Assembly (NCBI GenBank): GCA_023159155.1
Contig: JAJNNX010000028.1
Coordinates: 310,001-374,000, forward strand
DNA from: Ustulina deusta
Lineage: Eukaryota; Ascomycota; Sordariomycetes; Xylariales; Xylariaceae
Direction of reading: 5' to 3'
DNA: 64,000 bases
The notes under the pieces: generated by a model
Database searches by the model: none
Told to the model about the DNA's origin: nothing
The model's input: the letters and a program-made list of their open reading frames with translations, nothing else
Shown here: piece after piece, positions 45,756-60,700 of the stretch
Layout of the letters: every line of letters starts with the position of its first letter
How positions within the stretch are numbered: the stretch's first letter is position 1
Position numbers and translations under genes: made by a program

Positions 45756-48000
45756 TATCTACTAATTAAATATCTAGAACTAGCGATTGCTTCGCTATAA
45801 TATTGCATTAACCCTAATACTAAAGTTAGCCAAGCTTTATATTTAAAAAATGTCTGTGCTGCTATCTAAATGTTCTAATATTATTATTTTATTATAAATA
45901 GGACTAATATTACATAATATATATATTTTCTAACTTTTATTTTATTTTAAATATAGATTTTTTAGTTCAGAAATTAATATAGTTATAGTCTTATACTCCT
46001 ACTAATCTGTTAATATACCCTACTTAAAATTTCTATTGTTTATATAGTACTATTGCTAGTCGAGCTTATAAATAGTACACGTTAGACGAGGTAGCTGCTA
46101 TATCTAAAAGACCTAGTAGTTTTTTTAGTAATTTTTTTCTAGATTTATATAGTTACTATTTATATAGACTTTATGCAAATAAAAAAAATCCGATTTGTGC
46201 TAGTCCGTATAATATTTAAACATACTTTTTTATTTATAAGCATTCTTATAACTGTTTTTTTTATATAATAGCTTTTCTTTTTTTTTCTGTTTAATATATT
46301 GCAAATTTAAATTTAGGCGTTTTTATTAACGTAATTACTTTTATTTTAATTTTTTGCGTTAGTTAACTATACGTTTTATAAGTTATTAATTTTAATATTA
46401 TAAATAATATTATTAATTAAATTATTAGTTTACTTAATAATAATAAGCACTACTATAAGTTTATTAATTAAAAATATTTTATTTATGCCTATTTTTTTAT
46501 TTAGATTATTATTAGATTATTTATTATTATATTTAATAAATATTAAAAAACTTAAAAATATATAAAACAATTTACTAAAAAAGCTTTTAAAACGTTTATA
46601 TGTTAAGCTTAAAAATAATATATAGCAAACAAAGTAATTACTATAGCTATTTTAAAAATAAGCAATATATAGTTTTATATAAACTTACCTAACTTATTAA
46701 TTAGATTAAACAAAACAAAAAAAATATAACAGTTAAGCTTAGGTTTAAGTTTATTAGATTTTTGTTTTATTTGTTTATAACAAAAAAATTAGATAATAGA
46801 TTTATTATTTCTTATACTAGACTAAAAGCATTTTTTAAATATAATAAAACAAAAGTATACTTAAAAAATAAAAATATAAATATAGAAATATATATATTAA
46901 AGTTATGTTTTATATAGGTTATAAGTATTGTTATAGATTCGGTACTATATAATTACTTTAATATAGCTAATAGTTATACTTATATTATTAGTATAAATAG
47001 GGGTAACTAAGGTTAATTAGATAATAATACTAGTAAACCTAGTAGACTTGTTTTATTTATATTTAATTCAGAAAATAAGCGCCCCGTTTTTTTCCGGTTA
47101 GTTACTAGAGCTTTAAAGTTTTGTATTTATTTAAATCAAGTTTAGAACTTATAAATTAATTAAAAGTTAGATTTTAAAAATATTTCGATTTGGTTTAATT
47201 TAGGATTTAAAACTAAGTATAAATTTAGTAGAAGCAATAAATTATATATTTGCGGGTTGAGTTCCAATTCTTATAATATTATTTTTATTATTATGTTTTA
47301 TGTTCTGTTATTTAGTGCAGAACAAGTGTTATAAATGCTTAAAAATAATAAAATAGATCTTAATAATAAAAAAAGAAAAGTTTGTTAGTTAGAAAAGTTT
47401 AAAGCGTTTATTATTATTTTAAACAAATCTATAAGTATTTTTTTTTTTGCTATTAAGTATAAAAAAATAACTACGAAATTATATTAGTGTTTATTTTAAA
47501 AACTATTATTTTTATTATTTATTGCTTTTAATAATAAATCTAGTGCTTTTATATCTTTTTTTATAAATAGTAATTTATTTATTTTTATAAATATATAATT
47601 TTTTTTTAACTATTCTATATTTATACCCTAATATGACCTAAAGTTTTAGTTAAACAAATATATATAAAAAAGTCCTTATAATTTAAAATATACCTTTTAT
47701 AAATATTTATTTATAACTAAAAAGTTGTTTTAATAACTAAAAATTTGTTTGTAATATTAAAATATATTTTTATTACTTAGTAGTATATTATTAACTATAA
47801 TATATTTATTATTGCTATTAAGTAGAGATATATTCTAATATTTATTTATATAATAATAAAAGCTAAAATTTTAGCTTTATATTATTTTATATATTTTAGT
47901 TGGACTATATAAATATAAAAACTTAAGTTATACTATATAAAATTAGCAATTTATATATATTTAAGACTAGAACTGCAAAAAAGCAGGTTTTAGCTTACTT

Positions 48001-48160
48001 TAGCATAGGAAAAAAAAGCTTAAAAAGAGGTAGTACCCCTCGGAAATTAGTTTTTCCCCCCCAAAAGGGGGGCTTAAACTTATGAAAAAATATAGGTCCC
48101 CTTTAATAGGGCCCTTTTTTAGTAAGTAGGTTAAAACCTAACCAACCCTCCTAAGCAAAG
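48001..48160. other. GC-containing island with C7/G6 hairpin in AT block
   Basis: It contains C7 (48,056-48,062), AAAA, then G6 (48,067-48,072), a strong hairpin. GGTCCCC and GGGCCC words and an A/G-rich run follow. Sequence on either side is almost pure A/T. Its function is unknown; it could be a regulatory or terminal part of an element. Confidence 0.4.
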
Positions 48161-50608
48161 CTTATTTTAAATATATAAACTTATAAAAAAATATAATTTA
48201 TATATTTTTTTATTTCAATAATTAGTTATTTAATTAATTATTTTTATAAATAGGACTTATTTTATTATTATTTTAAGTATAACATATTTAAGGACTAATA
48301 ACTAGAATATATTATTTATATATACTTTAATACTAAAGTAGTATAATATTAGGTTTTTAGGTACTACTTTTTTAAAATATAACATAAACTTTTTTTTAGA
48401 TTCTATATTAACTTTTTTTTTTAAAAAATTATTTTATATTTCTTTTTAAAAACTTTTTAATTTTTATATATTACTACTAATATATATTAATCTATTTTTA
48501 GATTTATATATATACTTCTAAGCAGCTAATCGATTTCTAGTTTGACTAATATTAAAGTAGTGTTTATTTATATCGAAAAACTGCAAATTTTTAATATTTT
48601 TTTTAAAGTTCTATTTTCCGATAATATAAAAGTAAGAAGTACTGTCCTAATAAAATTCCTAAACTATATAGTATTAAACAAAATATAATTGTTTAATACT
48701 TTGTATAAAAATAGGTAAGTTAAAGTTATATTTTGGGTATATTAGGAATATAGACTTTGTAGCAAGTCTAAATCTTTCCGTTTTGTTTAATAGATTAGCA
48801 AGGTTAATTTTTTTGCCTAATACAAATAGTAAAAAAAATAAAAAATTAAATACAAATAGTAATAATTTAAGTATTATTATAAACAATAGTACTTAAATAT
48901 TTAACTCTATATTAAATAAAAAGCTAATATTAAAATAACTATTAAAAACAATAAATAAATTATAGTCTAGTTGCTTATTTAGTAAAGTTAATATAGCCTA
49001 GATTTAACTAATTAGTAGTGCTATTATATAATATATATATAAAATAAAGATATATTGCTCTGTTTATTTTTTGTTCTAGTATTCTAATTATATAGACTAT
49101 TATTAACTTTACTATTAGTTCATTTGTATATTTTTAAACTAATATTTTCCCGATTCGGATTTAGAACATTATAGCGATTTAATATTACTTAAGATTTTAA
49201 TATATACTTTACTATATTTTTTTATTTATGCTTTTTAAAAAAAAACTTAGCAAAAAACAATTTTGTAATACTTACAGCTAATTTATTAAAACTTTATTAG
49301 ATATAATAAAAGCGTTAAGAACTACTAAACCTATAAATAAGTTATATTTTTAAAAAAAACAAAAGCATTTTATTTAAACTTTATTTTTTGTTTTATATTT
49401 TCTAGTTTTAAACCTTATTATTTACTTATTTTTAATAAACAAAATTTTTGGAAGTCTTACTAAACATATTACTACTTTTTAGATTACTTCTTTAATTTAA
49501 ACTTTTGCTTGCCTTACCTTAGTACGTTTTGCTTTGCTTAAAATAATAAACATTTTAGTATTTACTATACTAGTACGCTTAAACATGTTTTATATAAATT
49601 AAAACAATTTTATAAATCTATTTATTAGTTTTATATATAGTTTAGGTTAGCTAGGTCTATTACAAATGTTTTATTAGATATAAATAGAACTACAAATATT
49701 AGTAGTACTATTAAAGCTAGCGCCCTTACAGCTAAAATTAATAATTATATTTCTTTTTTTATATAAACTATTTAAAGCTATATTTATTAAACTTTAGTAT
49801 AGCTCTTTTACTAATATATTTTTTAGCTTATAGTATATAAAGTAGAAAAAAGTTATAGCTTTAAATTTCTTTTTTTTAGATATTTTTTTTATTAATAATA
49901 TAGAAATAAATAATAATAAAAGCAGCTTTAAGCTATTAGCTATAGTATTAGGAAAAACTTAAACAAACTTTACTATAAACCTTAGTAGTAATATTTGCTA
50001 CTTAGGTGCTAGTTTATAGCAGGAATTTGCTACTTTTATATTATAGCTAGCAATTTATAGTATTATACACGCTAACAAATATAGCCCTGCTAATTAGTAT
50101 AACTATATAAATAAAATCTAAAATATAGCACTAATATATAAATTAATTAGTAATATGTTTATTAGAAAATATTTAGAACTATAGTAATATATTATAAATA
50201 AAGTTTAGCTATAAGCTTATATAATACTAGTAAGAATTTCTAATAAAAAATAAAAAATTTGTTTATTATAGAATTAGTAGTGTTCATTTTTAATTATAAA
50301 ATCTATTGCTTAATTAATTGTTTTTATTTAATAATTTGGCTTTTTTATTACTACTTAGTTTTTTTTACTTTATCTAACAAGCGTAGTTCAAACGCTAGGC
50401 TTTATTTTATAGCTTGCTTTTATAACAACTAGCGCCCCGTAAGCTTTTAATAGATTTTAAATATCTATTACGCTTATAATAATAAATGCTTTTTAAGCTT
50501 TTGTTTTTTTTTTATTTATATAGATATTACTAGGTATTTTTTTATATACGCTCTATATATTTTTAATATAACAAATATTAATAAAATTTTTATAATATTA
50601 AATTTTTG

Positions 50609-50880
50609 CTTAGCTATAAAAACAGTTATATTTGCTATAAACTTAGTTATATTTACTATAGATTTAGTTATATTTATTATAAACTTAGCTATATCTGCTA
50701 TAGATTTAGCTATATTTATTATAAATTCAGCTATATTTGCTGCAAACTTAGCTATATTTACTGCAGACTTAGCTATATTTATTATAAACTTAGCTATATT
50801 TATTATAAACTTAGCTATATTTACTATAAGCTTAGCTATATTTGTTATAAGCTTAGCTATATTTGTTTTAGGTTTAGGTT
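50609..50880 (+). repeat. 21-bp minisatellite, about 13 copies
   Basis: Tandem degenerate copies of a 21-bp unit of the type CTTAGCTATATTTATTATAA plus A. Units differ mostly by C/T and G/A changes. As 21 is a multiple of three, the array is open in one frame as a 7-residue repeat (KLSYIYY). I treat the 93-aa frame at 50,606-50,887 as a consequence of the repeat, although an ancestral repeat-containing protein cannot be excluded. Confidence 0.85.
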
Positions 50881-51699
50881 GCTTTAATATAACTATAAGC
50901 TTACCTAAACATAATTATTGCTTTTAGCAGATTTTTTTTTTAGAACGTTTGTTTTAACGCTAATACAAACAGCTAATTTAAAACGTTACCCTTGGCCGGA
51001 GTTCCTAATTAGCCTTTATTATAGCAAAATTTAGCGCTTAATAAAATTAGCAATAGTAGTATAGATAGCGCTGCTTTTCTGACTGCCCTAGCTGTATTAT
51101 AGCAAAATTTATAAATAAATTAATATTCTAGCTAATACCCTAACAATTAGTACTATAGTTTTTAATAGCTATATAATATAATAAAGCTTTTTTTATTTAA
51201 GTATTATGATTTTATTCCAATTATTTAGTATATTAATAAGCTTAAATATTTTAAATAAAGATAAAGCAAAACTGTAGTCTTTTAGGATTTTAGTATTAAT
51301 ATTATATTTAATTTTAATTTATTTAAAGCATACTAGTTTAAAAGCCTTACATAAAATATTAAGCAATAAGTTATTTAAAGTTTTATTTAGGCTAAATATT
51401 ACTTAAAATAATATTTTTAAAAAAACCGGCTTAAAATTATATAATAAACAAACAAAAAACAATATAATTTTGCTAATAAAAAAAAAAAACCTATTAAAGT
51501 TTATATTAATTCTAAAATAAAGTATTATTATAAAATGGGCTATATAAATAAAAACTATATTACCAAATAAATATTTAAGCACTTTAATAGTAGTTTTAAA
51601 CTATTTATTAAGCTATAAATTAGTAATAATACTATTTAAAATATTTAAAATTAAGTTAATAGTTAGAAATATATAGCGTTAAAGAACTAGCGTAAATCT

Positions 51700-52350
51700 A
51701 TTAAGGCTTACTAAGCCTAAAAAAAACATATTAATAACTTAGAAGCTTTAATCAAAAAGAATACTAATTCTAACTGTAATACTATAAAGTTTAACGTAAC
51801 TAATCTATATATTAACTTTTTTTTACTATTATTTAAAGCTATTCTTATTAAAGCTAGCTTTTTTAAAAATATAATAAACTTTTTTTGTTTTTAAACTAAT
51901 AAACTTTTAGCTCTTTTTTTATAAAATAAAACTAAAGCTAAAAAAATAAACATAAAACTAGTAAAGCAGCAGCCCAAAGCTTTTTTTAAAAATAATTATT
52001 TTTATAATTAATAATAAAATAATAATCGATTTTATAATAATTAGCAAAATAGAAACAATATACTTAATAATACTTTTTAAATAAAAATTGCTTAAACTTA
52101 TATAATTAAAAATCAAACAATTTATTATAATATAAATAAAAAAAGTTTTTATACTTTACTATATATTATAAATTAAATTAACATATTCTAGCTAGATTAT
52201 AACCCCGATTTTAACAAAAATAAACCTAATAGCACTAGTAATACTATTGAACTAAAAAACAATTAAAGCAAATATTTCAAAAGAACATTTTACTAGCTTT
52301 AAAAAAGCTTTTATAATCTTTTTTTTTAGCTAATATTATATTAGATCTAT
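51700..52350 (+). pseudogene. Possible gag region of decayed Ty3/gypsy element
   Basis: One plus-strand frame reads protein-like sequence (NNLEALIKKNTNSNCNTIKF, then INFFLLLFKAILIKA and more), interrupted by TAA/TAG. It lies upstream of, and on the same strand as, the reverse transcriptase at 53.9 kb, which suits a gag position. The assignment rests on position only. Confidence 0.3.
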
Positions 52351-53879
52351 ATAATACAGCTTTATTACTATTTTTATTACTACTTAAAACTATAAACATA
52401 ATATATAATATTACTAAAATTTTTGTTTAGCTATTACTTAATAAATCTAATAAATCTAAAGATCTATTGCTTCTAACTTTAAACAATTAAACAATTATTA
52501 TTAATAACAATTAAAACTAGCTTTTTTTATATAATATTACTAGATTATTTAACTTAGCTACTACTATTATATTAAATAAAATAATCAAACATATTAAAAT
52601 ATAAAAAATGCTACTTAATTATAATATACTTAAATATATTAAAAGGGCTAAAATAATTTTTTTTTATATTATAGATAGCAAATCTTATAAATAAAAAAGC
52701 TTTGCTTATTTTAAAATTATTATTTATAATTAAGGTTATAAAACAAAAATATATATAAATATTGCTTTATTTTTATCCTTTATATTTAAAAAGTTTTTAG
52801 TATAGATATACCTAGATATACCTATTTAAATATTTATATAAAGCTTTAGTATTAAAGGTATTAATAAAAAGCCCTATATTATAAATTATACTAATATTAA
52901 TATTATATTTTTTAATACTAAAAAATTAACATAGTTCTAAATATAGCAGATTTATATTATTAATAAACTTTTATATAATATAATTTTTAACATAAACTTT
53001 TTTAAAATATATTTATTATATATTACATAGGGCAATAAATCGCAAAATAATAAATTTTATATTATAAATACTAAACACTATATATATATATCTGTAGCGC
53101 TTAGTGCTTAACCAAAACTTTACTATAAGCAAGTACTAATTTAAGTAGCGATTAATTTTAAGGTTAAAACAAGATAAAGTGTTGCTATACTTATTAACTA
53201 TCTAAATATGCCTATTATAGCTATAGGTTACCTTATTTACCTTCAAACTATTACAGATTTTTTATTTAATATATATAGCTTTATTATAGTATTAATTTAA
53301 AATAGTTAAAATACAGCTTAATATTTTGCAAATCTTGGTAGACTTTTTATTTTTATTTATAAAAACAATTTGCTTAGCTTTTATAAGAATATTTATATTT
53401 TTAATTCTATTTAGACCTATTTTATATTTTTAGAATTTAAAACTAAAAATATTTATATAATACTTTTTTTTAAGATTTTTAATATAAATAAGCAAAAAAA
53501 TAAAAATAATAAAAATAACAATAAGTATAAATACAGCTATTTTTTTAACCTGCCCGATCTACCTAAGCTTTAAATACTATTTAATAAATCAAAAATAAGC
53601 ATACTATCGGACTAAAGACCTAAAGTTATATTTTAAATTAAATTTATTTTTTATAAATATTTTTATTTATTTTGTTTTAAACTTAGCTATTTTAATAATA
53701 AAATTAAAATACTTATTAAATTTAAAAAAAATATTTTTACTAATAATTTTTACTAACACTTTTACTTTTAATTTTATAAAAACTGCAATATAATAAACGC
53801 TATCTTTAAACCGCTTATTAATACTAAAATTATTAAATTTATATTTTTAAAATAACTTTGTTCTATTATATTATTTATA

Positions 53880-54870
53880 TTTATTGTTTAGTATAAAAAT
53901 AAACTTTATATAATAATTAATCTATAAAAAGTTAATACTAAAATTATTAGTAATATTTATTTATTGCCCTAATAAAATAAAATATTTAGCACTTTATATA
54001 AATCTATAATTTTTATTATTATTAATATTATAAAAAGCTTTTTCTAACAAAAAATTAAAAATTATAACAAGTATAAAATAGCTTTTGTTATATTATACTA
54101 TAGCTATAAACAATTTATAGTTATAACAATAAGATTTAAAACTTTTTTTAGTTTTTTTTAATATTATATAAAAAAACTTTTATATTTATATTTATAAATA
54201 TTTATGCTTATTTATATTAATAACATTATTATTTTTTTTTAGATTATAAAAAAATATATTAAATATTTTAATACTATTTTTAGTGTTTTAGCTATATTAG
54301 GTTATATTATAGCTTTAAAAAAATGTTATTTTGTTTAATATAGTTTTAAAGCTTTTAGCTAGTATGTTTCCTATTTAAAGCTTTTTATAAATAAATAAAA
54401 ATATAAAACAATTAAATAGCTCGATATATTGCATAATTTGCAAAACTTAAAACAAAAAACTAGTTTTATAAGATATTAGCACTATTATATTTATTAATTT
54501 GCTAGTATTGTAGCGCTTTTAAACTAGATTAAAACGCTTAATTTTAAAATTTGTTTTAAAATAGCTAATCCTAGGCAGGCACAATAGGCTAGAACTTATA
54601 AGCTGCTTTTAAAAATATTGCTTCCCTAACCGGACAAAAAAACTAATATTATATTAAAAAAAGCTCGAAAGTAGTACAAAGCAATACTTAAATATAGAAA
54701 TAAAATATAAAAGCAAACTATTTAAATATAGAAAACTTTTAAAACTTATATTTGTAATATAATTATGTTTGCCTTTTCTAACTATAAAAAACTATTTGTT
54801 CTTTAAATTAACTCTAATTAATTAAATAATATTAGTTTAGTTTTTTATTAAATATAAAAAAATAGCAAAC
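53880..54870 (+). mobile_element. Decayed Ty3/gypsy retrotransposon: reverse transcriptase and RNase H
   Basis: One plus-strand frame retains the gypsy RT block order: NLxKVN...YLLP, SIIFIIINIIKSFF, YKIAFV, and the active-site stretch LIYINNIIIFF at about 54,207-54,239. Here the canonical Y-[VI]-D-D is Y-I-N-N (codons 54,213-54,224). It continues with ALKKCYFV and, about 54,340-54,600, the fungal-gypsy connector (YVSYLKL, LDILHNL, IKTLNFK, IANPRQAQ). Near 54,725-54,860 FAFSNYKKLFVL resembles the RNase H start (AFPDYxKPFVL). About fifteen in-frame stops, nearly all TAA/TAG where Gln or a RIP product fits. The element is dead; boundaries and LTRs not found. Confidence 0.85.
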
Positions 54871-57779
54871 TATACTTTATTTTTTTTTTTTTTATATTTT
54901 TATAAATATAAAAAAAAAGTATAGTTTATATAAAATAAAAATATATAAATTAGTATAAATATTAAAAAAACTTATTTAATATTTTGATTATAGTAATATT
55001 TATATTTATATTAACTATAATATTATTATTTAAGCTTTTTAAACTACTACTAAATAATTTAAAAGTATAAATCGATTAGTTTTATAACGCTTGTTTTTAT
55101 TATAATACGCTAACTAGATTAAAATATTTTATACGCTAGAAAAAATACTAGTTAATACAAATATTTTATTCTATTTTTTTAAAAAAGCTAAGCTTAATAT
55201 TAAAGCTTTTATTAATATTATAATTTAGACTTTTATAGTTATAAAAAAATATATATGCGTTAATATTAACGCTTAAAATCTTGCTTAATAAGCTTAGTTT
55301 TAGCTTTAAGGTTTGGACCTAGCTTAAAATCTAGCTTAGCTATAAGCTTAAGATCTAACATTAATACTAGCTTCTATACTAGTTCTAAACTTAGTTTATT
55401 TTTTAATAATATAATATGTTTGATTTTTAAATAGCGCTGCACTAGTTAAAATATAGCCTATAATGTTAGACTTGTCTACTTTAGCATTATAAATAATTAC
55501 TATATAGCTTATAACGTTAGATTTGCTTGCTTTAGCATTACAAATAATTATTCCGTTAGTAAGCCTTTTTATTATACTAAATATAAAGCTAAAACTATAG
55601 TTATATAAAAATATAACTATTATATTTATTTATATATTAAAAGACTTATAATAAAAAATAGTTAAAATATTGCAAGCAGATTATATTTTTAAAATAATAT
55701 ATAAATAGCTATAGGAATAATATAATATAACAAAAAATAATACTAGAAGCTTTAATATTACTTTATATATATTTTGTTATAATCTAACTATATAACTATT
55801 ATATTATTTAGATCCCTTTAGTAACTAGCTTATTATTTTAGCTATTATATAAATAAGGGTTATATAACTAGCTTATAATTATAAAGCTTATATAAAAATA
55901 ACACAGATTATAAATTTTATTTATGCTTTTATTTTTTTTTAAAAATTAAAAGATATATTACTAAGTATATAAATGTATATCTAACTTATTAATTACTAAA
56001 TAAAAAGAAAAAGCTATTTTATAGCAATATATAAATTATTTATATACTTATAATTCTATTTTATATTTTATATTTTAATTTTATTCTTAGTCTTTCTATA
56101 TTTTTAAACAAAAATAATATAATACTTATAATTATATATAAGATCACAAAATTTATAAAATATATTATTAGTAAATCAATATATAATATAAAAAATTAAG
56201 CTTAATTATATATCTAATAAGTTTATTTAAACTAAGGGCTACCTGATTTATTTATATCTAATATAAACTTTAAATTTTTCGGTAAACTATAAATAGTATT
56301 ATATAAAGCAAGCAGTATTACTATATAGTTATCTATACTATATTACTAACAAACTAATAATTAAATTAAAAAAATAATCTAAATTTTTAAAATTTTACTA
56401 ATATTTATACTTAAGGCCTAACTAAATATAAATATTTAAAAAAATTATATTAGTTATATAGTATATATTTTAAATATATTTATATTAACTACTATAACTA
56501 AAACGTTTTATAAATTATTATATAATCAAAAGCTTAAAACTTTTTTGCTTATAGACTTTTTTTTAAATAGTAATTATATATAAACCTAATAAATATTTTC
56601 ATAAAAAGCTTTTAATACTATAGCACTAGCACAAATAAAAATAAAAATTTATTATAATTAATAATATATTAAATTTTTTTTTATTTCTAAAAATAATTTT
56701 ATATATATTAAGCTTATAAAACTAAACAAGTTGGAATATTATTTAAATAACTAAACTAAGCTTAGTTTTTATAAAGTTAGTCCGTTTTTTATAAAAAAAT
56801 ACTTTAGTAATTTTAAATATTGCGTTAAGCTACCTAGCTAGCTATGCTAGTAGTAAAACATTTTTATTAAATATTTTAAACTAACAAAAAAAACATATTT
56901 AATAAACTATAGCTAGAGCCCGGCAGTATTAAAAGTAGCAGTATTAAAAAATAAATAATTAAAAAGATTTTAGCCTATATATATATATGCCTAACTAACT
57001 TTTTTATTATAGCTATTTAGTTATACTATAAAATTAAATAAATAAAATATAATATATATATATAAGAACTAGCTAGTATATTTTATTTTAATATTTCTAA
57101 ATTATTAAAATTATATTATAACAAAACAAAAATAATAATATTTATAGTTAAGTTATACTTTTATAATATTAATACTTTATTAGCTCTGCTTATTTAATTA
57201 TTTTAAATAAGATATTAAAAGATTTAAAACTAATTAAAAAGCTAAAGCAAAAAAATACTAATATATATAATATTTATTTATATAAATAAAAAAGCTTATT
57301 TATAAAAAAGTTTTAATTAAACATATTTTATAACTATATAAATATTTTAGTACTTTAACTATTCTTTTGGACGCTTACTTAAGCACTTTTTTTAAGTTTG
57401 CTATATTTAATTTACTACAGTACTTTCTGCTACTTTATATATATATTAGTAAAGTAAAAATATATAAGTACTTAAGTGCCTAAGTACTTTATACTTATTT
57501 ATACCAACTATTTTTTTATTTTTTTATTTTTTTTATGTTTATCTAACTTTATAATTATAGCTATATTTTTTATATATAGCTTTTTAAATCTTTATATTTT
57601 TTATTTACTACATATCTATAGCTTTTATAATATTATAAATTATATATTTATAATACCTTTTTTTAAACTTGCTTTAGATATTATTAAAATAAATAATTTT
57701 AGCACTACTTTTTTAGCATATAATTATATTATATATAACTTAACTACTTAGCTTATTTTATTAGATATACCTATTTATT

Positions 57780-60700
57780 AATAACTATAAGTTACTATAC
57801 TTTTTATTAATAATATATATATAATTTGTTTTATTAAACCTAACTACTACTTTTTTAATAATAAAGCAATATATTAGGCTATTTTAACTATTTATTTTAA
57901 TATTAGACCTAACAATAAGTTTTATATATATTAGATTACGTTTAAAGCAGATATAGATATATTAATTACTTTGCTAAATAGCTTAAATTTTTTTTTTTAT
58001 AAAAAAACAAAACTTGCTAGCTTTTTTTTAACCTTAGTAAGATTAATACTATTGCTTTTAATGTTATTACAGCCAAAATCTTTGTTTTAAATAACTAAAA
58101 GACTATTTCTAAATTGCTTAAGTATTAGAAAACCTAATATAGTAAACATAAGCCAATCAAATATATCCCTATTTATATTAATATTAATAAAGCATATTAT
58201 ATTTAATTTATATATAATAATATATTTATTTAACCAGCCTTTAATAATAATATTTTTAAATAGGTTTATATTAATCTAATATATTAGAATTTTTTATATA
58301 ATAAATATAACAGCATAGAACATAATTATATAATTTGCCTTAATTATTATAATAATAGTTCTTGTTTTTATTATAGTCATTCTAGCTATTATAAATCCTA
58401 ATATAGATTTATAAAAAATACTATTTATACTATCTACTATATAAAAAATAATTATTTTTGCTTTAAATATTTTTATTTTTTTATTCTGCCTATAGGTACC
58501 CTAAACAATCTAGAACTTTTATAGCAATCCGCTCTATACAACAATACGCTATTTATTAAAGCTATTAACCTTACTTTAGGTATTATACCTATATTAAATA
58601 ACAATATAGATTTTATAAAACAACTTTAATAACTATTTTATATTAATAAATATAGCAAATATAAAAGCAAATATATTTTAGCTATTATAGCATGTTTTAT
58701 AACCTATAATACTTTAAAAAATAAAATAAGCCAAAAAAAACTTAAATAAACAAACCTTTAACCTATGTTTTCTTATTATTCTAATTATATATTATCCCTT
58801 AGATTAAGTTACATACTAACTTACTATAATATAATCAAAATTAATAACGCCCGATTTAAAATATAAAATATTTATATTTATTATAAATATTAAATAAAGT
58901 TTATAAAAATATATAAAATATTTATAAATACTTATTTTTTTTTATATAGCCTTTATTTAAAAGCTTATTATTATTAAAGTAAGCAAGGGCTTAATATATA
59001 ATTAGCTAGCAAAACAAAGCTATAAAAACTTACTAAAAGCCCTAAAATATAATATACTACTTATTAAATTTATAATAAATACTTTAGCTACTACAAACAA
59101 TATTTATTATATGTTATGTTTAGATTATATAGCTTAGCTTATTAATATATTTTTTAATAATTTTATTTAACAATTTAACCTTTTTAGCAAACTTATAGCA
59201 AACTTAGACTTATTATATAAATTTAAGATTAATATTTTATACTATAATAAAAAAAGCAAAAAAATAATTAGTATTTTTATAAAAAGCTATAAAAAATAAA
59301 ATATATTTTTATATAAGCTATTTATATAAAATACTAAAAATGGCAAGTTTAATATATTTAATAAACTTATTCTTTATAAAAATACTACTTTTAAACATTA
59401 AAAATATTTTTAAATATTTATAACTTTATAAAAGAAATTAATTCTTTTGTTTTATACTATTATTTATAAATATTATTATTAAAACAGCTTTTTAGAATTT
59501 ATTTTATAATAGCTTATGCTTGCTTTAGTAATACTTTTTTATAATATAATAGATTATAGCTATTCTACCGCCTAGCTTTTTTTTTGTTATATCTTTATTA
59601 TTTAGCTAATATTTCTTAGTTTAATAGTTTTTATAAAATTAAATTTGTAAATATGCCCTACAAGCTCTGCGACTTGCTTAAGACCAAAGTTAGCAAAACT
59701 AAAGCTATTAATATAATTATTAAAGGGATTTTAAAGGCCTGTACTATAGCCCGCAATATTAGTAAAGGTAAATAATTCTATACGCTTAGTTATATAAAGC
59801 AATACTTTAAGTCTATTTTAGCAACTGCTTTAAAAAGTTTTAAAAAAACTTGCAATAAATAGCTTAAAAACTTAACACTATAATTTTTTTTTTAATAGTA
59901 AAAACTATAAAACAAATATAAGTAATATATTAAAAATATAGTTATATAATAGTAGTATTTTAAACTATTTACTACTTTTACTAAAGTAGTTAAATATATA
60001 CTTTAATATATAGCTATTTATTATTAACTAAGCAAAAAATAAAATAATATTATATTAGTTGCTTTTATTATTTTTGCTTTTTTATATCCTTTTTAAAAAA
60101 CTGCCTAAAGTTTAAAAAAACCTATTTTATTTAAAATCCCTAATTTTAATATTTCCGAACAGCTTAGTAGCAAAAAATATCTTGCCTAAGTTATAAAAAC
60201 TATATTATATCTTAACGTTTTAGTTATTTTTAATACTACAATTTATAAAAATATTGCAAAAACAGAAATAAAAGCTATTACTAACGCAACTATTAATAAA
60301 AATAATAATAACTATTTTTTGCTTTTTTATTTTTAAGCTATAAATTTTAATTAGAAATATATTTATTACTATAACTTTAAAATCTTTTTTATTATAGTTT
60401 ATTTTATAGATTATATTTTAGGTTTGCTAGTAAGCAAATGCTACTACTTTATAGCCCTACCCTACAAAGCAGCTATAGTTGCCTTTTTTTTTGCAGATTC
60501 TATAACTCCTATACTTTAAAAGAATCAAAAAAATATTAACAAAAATAAAACTTAACAATTAAACTTATTATTGTTCCGAACTATTATTTAATATAAAATA
60601 GTTATTTATTATTAACCCTATAGTATTACTAAAAAATAATCTAATTGCTTTTTTGCCGCTTATACTAAACTTAATAATAAATAACGCAAAATTATTATAT

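Noticed and set aside
50606..50887. 93-aa open frame rich in Ser-Tyr-Ile
   Set aside because: It is explained entirely by a 21-bp tandem repeat whose length keeps one frame open; no protein evidence.
57476..57751. 91-aa hydrophobic open frame in the AT block
   Set aside because: Phe/Ile/Tyr-rich frames are expected by chance in such AT-rich DNA, there is no proper ATG context, and the composition equals its surroundings.
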